A DNA stretch of 64,000 bases from AP-15 sp963814805 (lineage in GTDB: Bacteria; Pseudomonadota; Alphaproteobacteria; ATCC43930; CGMCC-115725). Made by a program: the position numbers and the translations under genes. A model generated the notes under the pieces. The model was given only the letters and a program-made list of their open reading frames with translations, was not told the origin of the DNA and did not search any database. Every line of letters starts with the position of its first letter. Position 1 is the stretch's first letter. Below are positions 58,991 through 64,000 of this stretch, one piece after another. Where the stretch lies: contig CAWFER010000023.1 of NCBI GenBank assembly GCA_963814805.1, forward strand, positions 186,001-250,000, read 5' to 3'.

Positions 58991-60027
58991 AAGGCTTATG
59001 CCGTTATTTCCGGGGGACCAACATTTGGTAGGTGAAGGGGGTGTGGCCGGCGGCGATGGCGAGTAGCGAACGGAAGGCGGCGTGCCGGGTTTGGCGGCGG
59101 TTGAATCGGAAGACGAATTCGTCGAGGTAGGATTGGAGATGGCGGCGACGCAGGCCGTGATAGACGCCCAAAGCCCAGACCTTGAGGTTGGAGAAGATGC
59201 GGTGCACCCAAGGCAGGACGACATGGGCGGCCATCTTGCCGATGACGTGAGGATCGTGGCCGACGCCGGGCGCGCCGGGATAGGCGGACCATCCGTCGGT
59301 CCTGGCGGTGGTTCCCGGGGCGAGGTTGTCGGCGATAAAGGGATGCAGGCTGGCGGCCGAGTAGTCGGGCACCTCGGCGAGCCGGACGCGGCCCGGACCG
59401 GCGCCGCCATCCTCGACCTCGACGGCGCCGACGACCAGCATCTTGCCCTGGTGGCTGCGTCCGCCGCCGCCGGTCACAGGATCGTTCTTGCTGCGGCAGG
59501 CGATCTCGGTCTCATCGACCTCGACCAGACCGGCGAGCGGGCTGCGGTCAGGCGCCACGATGCTGCGGCGCAGCTTGGCGCAGATCAGCCAGGCCGTCTT
59601 GTAGGAGCCGAGGGCGAGCTGACGTTGCAGTTGCCAGGCCGAGATGCCGTTGGAGTGGGTGGCCATCAGATAGGCCGCCCAGAACCAGATGGTCAGCGAC
59701 AGTTTGGAGTGGTGCATGATGGTGCCGGCGGTCACCGAGGTCTGCTTGCCGCAGGCGGCGCATTCCCAGGTCCACGGCTTGGTCTGCAGTTCCCAGGCCT
59801 TGGCCTTGCCGCAGGCGCGACAGACGAAGCCCTCGGGCCAGCGTGCCGCGAACAGGTATCTGACGCAGGCGGCCTGATCCGGGAAGCGCTGCTGGAACTC
59901 CATCAGGGAGCGGGGAAAATCGGTCATGCCGGCCTCGCGAGAGCAGATGTTCGATGTTTGTTCCTAACACCGATCCGCCCGCTCCACCACAACTAATTGA
60001 TCCACCGGACGCAGAGGGATAAGCCTT
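58991..60027 (-). mobile_element. complete IS1595-family insertion sequence, 1,037 bp
   Basis: Imperfect terminal inverted repeats: the left end reads AAGGCTTATGCCGTTATTTC and the right end, in reverse, AAGGCTTATCCCTCTGCGTC, then both TCCGGxGGAxC. A single transposase ORF fills the element. Exact 8-bp direct repeats flank it, so it inserted by simple transposition and probably recently. It landed between the small 57-residue ORF and pcaH, outside any gene I recognise. Confidence 0.9.
59004..59927 (-). CDS. IS1595-family transposase
   Basis: 307 residues. An N-terminal zinc ribbon (VCRACGKAKAWELQ, WECAACGKQTSV) precedes the DDE/DDN catalytic domain (ISXO2-like): LVEVDETEIACR, RTDGWSAYPGAPGVGHDP and IFSNLKVWALGVYHGLRRRH with EFVFRFNRRQ. 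The reading frame is intact, so the element should be mobile. Confidence 0.93.
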   Translation of the reverse strand: MTDFPRSLMEFQQRFPDQAACVRYLFAARWPEGFVCRACGKAKAWELQTKPWTWECAACGKQTSVTAGTIMHHSKLSLTIWFWAAYLMATHSNGISAWQLQRQLALGSYKTAWLICAKLRRSIVAPDRSPLAGLVEVDETEIACRSKNDPVTGGGGRSHQGKMLVVGAVEVEDGGAGPGRVRLAEVPDYSAASLHPFIADNLAPGTTARTDGWSAYPGAPGVGHDPHVIGKMAAHVVLPWVHRIFSNLKVWALGVYHGLRRRHLQSYLDEFVFRFNRRQTRHAAFRSLLAIAAGHTPFTYQMLVPRK

Positions 60028-60035
60028 TGTGCGAA
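60028..60035. repeat. 8-bp target-site duplication, right copy (TGTGCGAA)
   Basis: Identical to bases 58983-58990 on the other side of the IS. Confidence 0.85.
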
Positions 60036-60132
60036 ATAGCGCCCGGCGCATCCGGCTCTTGACCGGCGACAGACCGCACGGGCAGGCTGCGCCGCAGTTC
60101 GAAAAACGTCAGGCCACATTGAGGATCAAGCA

Positions 60133-60843
60133 ATGACCGATCCGATCCGGCCATTCGCGCCGTTCTCTGAGGGTGTACAGCCGCCCTATCTCCATCCGGA
60201 TTACGGCAGCACCGTCAAACGCGCGCCAAACCATCCGCCGATCCGCCTGGAACAGACCTTGACCGAAATTACCGGTCCGATCTTTACCAATGGGTGGGCC
60301 GGATCGGACGCCGCCGATCTGACCCACGATCACTTGGGCGCGCCACTGGGCGAGCGGATCATCGTCGCCGGCCGGGTCCTCGACGAGGATGCGCGGCCGG
60401 TGCCGGGGACCCTGGTCGAGCTGTGGCAATGCAACGCCGCCGGCCGCTATCGCCATCCGGTCGACCAGCACGACGCGCCGCTCGATCCGAATTTCGACGG
60501 GGTTGGGCAGGTGGTGACCGACGACGAGGGCCGGTACCGCTTTTTGACAATCAAACCCGGCGCCTATCCGTGGCGCAACACGCCCAATTCGTGGCGGCCG
60601 GCGCATATCCATTTCGGGGTCTTCGGCCCGGCTTTCGCCACCCGGCTGATCACCCAGATGTATTTCCCCGGCGACCCGCTGTTGGCATATGACCCGATTT
60701 TCCTCGGCGTCCCGGACAAAGCGGCGCGCGAGCGGCTGATCTCGGCCTACGACCCTAACCTCAGCGAGGCCGAATGGGCGCTCGGCTACCATTTCGACAT
60801 CGTGTTGCGCGGCCGCGCGGCGACGCCGATGGAGCGAGGCTGA
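60133..60843 (+). CDS. pcaH: protocatechuate 3,4-dioxygenase beta subunit
   Basis: Fe(III) intradiol ring cleavage of protocatechuate to beta-carboxy-cis,cis-muconate, beta-ketoadipate pathway. 236 residues, intact. Signatures: GERIIVAGRVLDEDARPVPG, LVELWQCNAAGRYRHPVDQH, NFDGVGQVVTDDEGRYRFLT, RPAHIHFGVFG with the iron His ligands and QMYFPGDPLLAYDPIF. It is followed by pcaG after one base. The intact IS lies about 100 bases upstream and may have separated it from its natural promoter. Confidence 0.95.
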   Translation: MTDPIRPFAPFSEGVQPPYLHPDYGSTVKRAPNHPPIRLEQTLTEITGPIFTNGWAGSDAADLTHDHLGAPLGERIIVAGRVLDEDARPVPGTLVELWQCNAAGRYRHPVDQHDAPLDPNFDGVGQVVTDDEGRYRFLTIKPGAYPWRNTPNSWRPAHIHFGVFGPAFATRLITQMYFPGDPLLAYDPIFLGVPDKAARERLISAYDPNLSEAEWALGYHFDIVLRGRAATPMERG

Positions 60844-60844
60844 G

Positions 60845-61429
60845 ATGGCGGCAAAGCTGATCCCGACCCCGTCGCAGACGGTCGGCCCGTTTTTCCATCT
60901 GGCGCTCGACCGGCCGGGATGGGCGGACCTCGCGTCGGACAATCCCGCGGGCGAGCGGATCGTGGTCGAGGGTAGGCTGACCGACGGCGATGGCGCGCCG
61001 GTGACCGACGCCTGTCTCGAATTGTGGCAAGCCAACGCCGCCGGCCGCTATGCCCATCCCGACGACACCCGCGCCGAGAAGCCGCTCGACCCCAATTTCC
61101 GGGGCTTCGGCCGGGTGTCGACCGACGCCGAGGGCGGCTTTCGCTTTACCACGATCCGGCCGGGGGCGGCGCCCGGCCGCGGCAATAGCTTGCAGGCGCC
61201 GCACATCGCCGTCGCGATCTTTGCCCGCGGACTATTGAAGCAGCTTTACACCCGCATCTATTTTGCCGGCGAGACGGCCAACGACAGCGATCCGGTGCTG
61301 TCGTCGATCGACGATCCGGCAGTTCGCCGGACCCTGATCGCCGCCCGCCGCAACGGTCCCGGCCCGCCCGTCTACCGTTTTGACATCGTCCTGCAAGGCG
61401 AGCGCGAAACCGCCTTCTTCGAGATTTGA
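60845..61429 (+). CDS. pcaG: protocatechuate 3,4-dioxygenase alpha subunit
   Basis: 194 residues. Alpha subunit of the (alpha-beta-Fe) dioxygenase; lacks the iron ligands but shares the fold. Motifs: PTPSQTVGPFFHLALDRPG, CLELWQANAAGRYAHPDD, FRGFGRVSTDAEGGFRFTTI and KQLYTRIYFAGE. It ends with FDIVLQGERETAFFEI. Other pca genes (pcaB, pcaC, pcaD) are not in the window. Confidence 0.95.
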   Translation: MAAKLIPTPSQTVGPFFHLALDRPGWADLASDNPAGERIVVEGRLTDGDGAPVTDACLELWQANAAGRYAHPDDTRAEKPLDPNFRGFGRVSTDAEGGFRFTTIRPGAAPGRGNSLQAPHIAVAIFARGLLKQLYTRIYFAGETANDSDPVLSSIDDPAVRRTLIAARRNGPGPPVYRFDIVLQGERETAFFEI

Positions 61430-61437
61430 CGTAGCCC

Positions 61438-61592
61438 TCACAGCATCTGGCCGCCGTCGACCGCGATGTTCTGGCGGGTGACCCAGCCGGCGAGCGGCGA
61501 GCACAGAAAGAGCGTCACCCGCGCCACCTCCTCCGGCCGGCCGAGGCGCCCGAACGGGATGCTTCTGAGGATCGCGGCGTAGAGGTTCGGAT
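61438..61592 (-). pseudogene. C-terminal remnant of a short-chain dehydrogenase/reductase
   Basis: Minus strand reading to TGA at 61438: ILRSIPFGRLGRPEEVARVT, LFLCSPLAGWVTRQNIAVDG, GQML. This is the usual SDR C-terminus (R-PFGRLGRPEEVA... V-GGQ). The other roughly 200 residues, with the Rossmann site and YxxxK, are absent; at about 61592 homology ends abruptly. It is a truncation and not a frameshift. Confidence 0.72.
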
Positions 61593-61596
61593 TACG

Positions 61597-61863
61597 TTAC
61601 TGTTCTTTGCCCGCTCCCAGGCGCCGCCAGGAAACTCGATCGAGACCGGGGCGATGCTCGGGATCGAGCTTCTCGGTTTCGGAGCGTGCGATCAACGCCG
61701 CCGCCGATGGCCCCGGCTCGGGATTTACGGTTTCGGCCGGGAACGGGTCGCGAGCGACGCCGCGCCCGTCGCCGGGTCGGATCGGAAAATTGCGGTCGGT
61801 AATATGCCCACCCAAGGGCAAGCGAAGGCCCCGACCAGATAAAAGCCCGCCGGCCCATGCCAT
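61597..61863 (-). CDS. possible small protein abutting the SDR truncation
   Basis: 88 residues: AWAGGLLSGRGLRLPLGGHI, TDRNFPIRPGDGRGVARDPF, then SAAALIARSETEKLDPEHRP. It has no recognised family and no strong ribosome site. It lies directly where the SDR homology breaks and may be a real gene or noncoding sequence brought in by the rearrangement. Confidence 0.32.
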   Translation of the reverse strand: MAWAGGLLSGRGLRLPLGGHITDRNFPIRPGDGRGVARDPFPAETVNPEPGPSAAALIARSETEKLDPEHRPGLDRVSWRRLGAGKEQ

Positions 61864-62102
61864 CCGTAACCCTATGCCGATCTCATGCCGTCAGCTTCAC
61901 ATCATTTTGCGCGTGGGACGGCCTCCGCCATCACAGGCCATAAGCATGGTGAAATGGACGGTGTCGAAAAAGCCGACCGGATCGTGGATCTCAGAGAAAC
62001 GAAGGCCGGATTCGATCGGCGCGGGAAAAATCAATCGCGCTGGAACGGCCAATGCTCAAATCCTGTTCGCGGTGCGTAGTGTAGCAATCAAAGGAATCGG
62101 CA
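61864..62102. other. gap before the secreted protein gene with candidate stress promoter
   Basis: No ORF with recognisable homology. The plus strand has GGAAC at 62042-62046 and TGTT at 62064-62067, 17 bases between, and AAGGAA before the ATG at 62103. Confidence 0.5.
62042..62067 (+). promoter_or_regulatory. possible EcfG-type general stress promoter
   Basis: GGAAC-N17-TGTT on the plus strand, three of four -10 bases matching GGAAC-N16/17-CGTT, at suitable distance (about 35 bases) from the ATG of the downstream gene. The same spacing and same -10 variant occur upstream of the glgE fusion gene. Confidence 0.35.
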
Positions 62103-62438
62103 ATGAAACAGCTCTTTGCTGCCTCCGTCATCGCGACCATGGCGGGTATGTCCTTGGCCGGCGGAGCTTTTGCCCAAAATACGGCGGCGCCCGCAGCCAA
62201 TCTGCATGCCAGCACCCCGGCGATCGCCAGCCCCAACGTGAATAATCCCGGAGCTCCCGCCGCCGGCGCAAACAGCTTTACCAGGGCGGAGGCCAAATCC
62301 CATATCGAGAAAGCCGGCTACTCCAATGTTTCTGGCCTGATCAAGGACAAAAATGGGATTTGGCGCGGGACTGCGACCAAAGGCGGCCAGAATGTAAACG
62401 TAGCTCTCGATTATCAAGGGAACGTTGTCGGGCGATGA
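62103..62438 (+). CDS. secreted PepSY-like small protein
   Basis: 111 residues. Signal peptide KQLFAASVIATMAGMSLAGG ends in AFA-QN. A Pro/Ala linker leads to a compact C-terminal domain (FTRAEAKSHIEKAGYSNVSG, LIKDKNGIWRGTATKGGQNV, NVALDYQGNVVGR) typical of PepSY-like periplasmic proteins of unknown role. It and the next two genes form a stress-type cluster. Confidence 0.8.
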   Translation: MKQLFAASVIATMAGMSLAGGAFAQNTAAPAANLHASTPAIASPNVNNPGAPAAGANSFTRAEAKSHIEKAGYSNVSGLIKDKNGIWRGTATKGGQNVNVALDYQGNVVGR

Positions 62439-62488
62439 GCTTGCGTTTCTGACGTGTTTTGGCTTTCCACAATTTTTAGGGAAGTACG

Positions 62489-63100
62489 ATGACCCAAACT
62501 GTTAGCGCTCTCTACGACAACTACGATGCCGCGATCTCGGCGGTCGACGCGCTCGAATCAGCCGGCATCCCGGCGGCCGATGTCAGCATGGTTTCGAACA
62601 ACGTCGATAATCGGTACGCGAAGGATCGCCCGAGCAACGCTGGCGAGGATGCCGGCAAGGGCGCCGGCATCGGCGCCGTGGTCGGTGGCGTCGGCGGCCT
62701 GCTGACCGGGCTTGGCCTGCTAGCGATTCCGGGGGTCGGACCGGTGGTCGCGGCCGGTTGGCTGGTGGCGACTGCTGCGGGAGCCGCGACCGGAGCGGTC
62801 GTCGGCGGCGCGGCGGGTGGACTGGTGGGCTCGCTGACCGGCGCTGGCGTACCCGAGCGCGATGCGCATTTCTACGCCGAGGGGGTGCGCCGCGGCGGTA
62901 CTTTGGTTACCGCGCGCGTGGCCGACGCGCATGCGCCCGCGGCGCGTGAGATCCTGCAGCGCGCCCAGGCGGTCGACCCTGCCGTCCGTGGCGCGGTCTA
63001 TCGGGAGAGCGGCTGGACGTCGTTTGACGAAAACGCGCCGCCCTACACGCCCGAGGAGGTCGCGGCCGAGCGTCGCCGCTATATCGGCCAGGATATCTAG
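62489..63100 (+). CDS. general stress protein 17M-like protein with glycine-zipper
   Basis: 203 residues. The first 45 resemble the YflT/GsiB-like general stress domain (SALYDNYDAAISAVDALESA, GIPAADVSMVSNN). A glycine-zipper and two hydrophobic stretches follow (GAGIGAVVGGVGGLLTGLGL, PVVAAGWLVATAAGAATGAV), then a soluble domain with HFYAEGVRRGGTLVTARVAD. Family members are induced under stress, but their mechanism is unknown. Ribosome site AGGGAAG. Confidence 0.82.
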   Translation: MTQTVSALYDNYDAAISAVDALESAGIPAADVSMVSNNVDNRYAKDRPSNAGEDAGKGAGIGAVVGGVGGLLTGLGLLAIPGVGPVVAAGWLVATAAGAATGAVVGGAAGGLVGSLTGAGVPERDAHFYAEGVRRGGTLVTARVADAHAPAAREILQRAQAVDPAVRGAVYRESGWTSFDENAPPYTPEEVAAERRRYIGQDI

Positions 63101-63206
63101 CGCCGGTCGCACAAAAATGGTCGCCGGTATAGAGAAACTCTCGGACCCCGCAGACGTTTGAAGCTGGCCGCCGCACCGAGCGCGGTTCGCAGAAAGGAAT
63201 TGGAAA

Positions 63207-63410
63207 ATGCCGAAGGAAGAACACACAAAGGCCGCCGAGCATCACGAGAACGCGGCAAAGGCGCATCGCACCGCCGCCGAGCATCATGGCAAGGGCGAGC
63301 ACGATACGGGCCATGAGCATTCGACCAAAGCGCATGAACATTCGGCCCAGGCGCATCGCCAATCGACCGACGCCCATCATAAGAGCGGGGAGGCCCGGAC
63401 CAAGAAATAG
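63207..63410 (+). CDS. His-rich 67-residue protein
   Basis: About a quarter of the residues are His (EHHENAAKAHRTAAEHHGKG, HDTGHEHSTKAHEHSAQAHR). It has AGAAAGGAA upstream, no signal peptide, and is rich in Lys, Glu and Ala, so probably an unstructured or helical cytosolic protein; metal binding is plausible from composition. It is small but has a good ribosome site and conserved-type context. Confidence 0.72.
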   Translation: MPKEEHTKAAEHHENAAKAHRTAAEHHGKGEHDTGHEHSTKAHEHSAQAHRQSTDAHHKSGEARTKK

Positions 63411-63552
63411 CATCCGGCTCGCCGGGACAGCATGCCTCGGCCGTCCGAGCTTAGCTTGGCTCGGGCTACGTGACCGGCGGACAGTCGCCCAATCCCGGCG
63501 CCGCGCCGCGTCGCCGATTGACCACATCCGTTCAAAGCTATCGAAATTGGAA

Positions 63553-64000
63553 ATGGAAGCCCCTGAGCTGGAACGGCGACTCGCGGCGATCCTGGCTGCG
63601 GATGTCGAGGGCTATAGCCGTCTCATGCACGCCGACGAGGAAGCCACGATGGCGACCTTGTCGGCGCGGCGCATGGCGATCGACGATCTGATCAGCGTGC
63701 ATCGCGGTCGGATCGCCAATACTGCCGGCGATAGCGTGCTGGCGGAGTTCGCCAGCGTGTTGGACGCGGTCTCCTGCGCAATCGAGATCCAACAGGCGCT
63801 GGCGCAGGGGAACGAGGATGAGGCGCGCCTCCCCATGCGGCTGCGCATCGGCATCAATGTCGGCGATGTCATGGTCAAGGACGGCGACATCTTCGGCGAC
63901 GGCGTCAACATCGCGGCCCGGCTGGAGGGGCTGGTCAAGGGCGGGGAGATCTGCGTATCGCGGGGCGTGCGCGACCATCTGCGTCACCGCGGCGGGATGG
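63553..64000 (+). CDS. class III adenylate/guanylate cyclase, 3' end outside window
   Basis: Only the first 149 codons are present. The catalytic core starts at once (RRLAAILAADVEGYSRLM, metal-binding Asp), then ISVHRGRIANTAGDSVLAEF, and RLRIGINVGDVMVKDGDIFG with DGVNIAARLEGL (second metal Asp and substrate region). In alphaproteobacteria such domains are usually fused to TPR or winged-helix/TolB parts at the C-terminus, which would lie beyond the edge. cAMP as product is the usual assumption. Confidence 0.9.
   Translation, partial: MEAPELERRLAAILAADVEGYSRLMHADEEATMATLSARRMAIDDLISVHRGRIANTAGDSVLAEFASVLDAVSCAIEIQQALAQGNEDEARLPMRLRIGINVGDVMVKDGDIFGDGVNIAARLEGLVKGGEICVSRGVRDHLRHRGGM

Noticed and set aside
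62419..62447. GGAAC and CGTT before the 62489 gene as an EcfG promoter
   Set aside because: The spacer is 20 bases, too long for the 16-17 consensus.

Overview
The window is GC-rich DNA from an alphaproteobacterium. A SAM-II riboswitch in front of metZ, a CarD-type regulator beside a 7Fe ferredoxin gene, and the lptD-surA-pdxA-ksgA order all fit; Rhodospirillales-like is a guess. I found no tRNA, rRNA or CRISPR array.

Layout. 1-13.0 kb (minus strand) is an alpha-glucan/trehalose cluster. It reads, in transcription order, a metallophosphoesterase, a GH13 amylase-GlgE fusion, a TreS-maltokinase fusion, glgB, glgX and treZ, which runs off the left edge. Together these convert trehalose to maltose, maltose 1-phosphate and branched glucan, with glgX and treZ on the mobilisation side. 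carD, fdxA and a TerB-like gene lie just upstream. 14.8-17.8 kb holds cell-surface glycan genes: a glycosyltransferase, a decayed small transporter and an O-antigen ligase. 17.8-28.5 kb is housekeeping: ndk, holC and pepA on the minus strand, facing away from lptF-lptG-lptD-surA-pdxA-ksgA.

28.7-34.3 kb carries a deleted phosphoketolase gene running into ackA, then a DUF202 membrane protein, a hybrid histidine kinase and a dihydrolipoyl dehydrogenase. metZ (minus) follows with its riboswitch and leader terminator. 36-52 kb is an accessory mix: lipoproteins, three MFS carriers, an acyl-CoA ligase, a VOC dioxygenase-like protein behind a stub of a TPP decarboxylase, a SelW-like gene with an in-frame UGA, a GT-C type membrane protein, a Rieske oxygenase, a GNAT protein, a methyltransferase and a RidA protein. 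ilvD, a cupredoxin with a Tat-exported phosphoesterase, a GST and several small envelope proteins follow. An intact 1,037-bp IS1595-family element with an 8-bp target duplication sits before pcaHG. The right end has small stress-type proteins and a truncated class III nucleotide cyclase.

Quality warning. Between about 6.9 and 25.9 kb nearly every long conserved gene is split by single-base frameshifts (about nine in glgE, four in treS, and others in pepA, holC, lptF, lptG, lptD, surA and the ligase), yet catalytic motifs survive on both sides of each break. Essential genes are affected, so base-calling or assembly indels are the likeliest cause. I annotate these as single genes spanning the frame changes. 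In contrast, the phosphoketolase, decarboxylase and SDR remnants are large deletions, and the small transporter at 16.1 kb has nonsense codons, so these four look like real decay.

The most interesting item is the 72-residue SelW/Rdx-family protein at 44079-44297. A TGA occupies the second position of its CxxC-type redox motif and a SECIS-like hairpin follows it. Standard gene calling would miss it.
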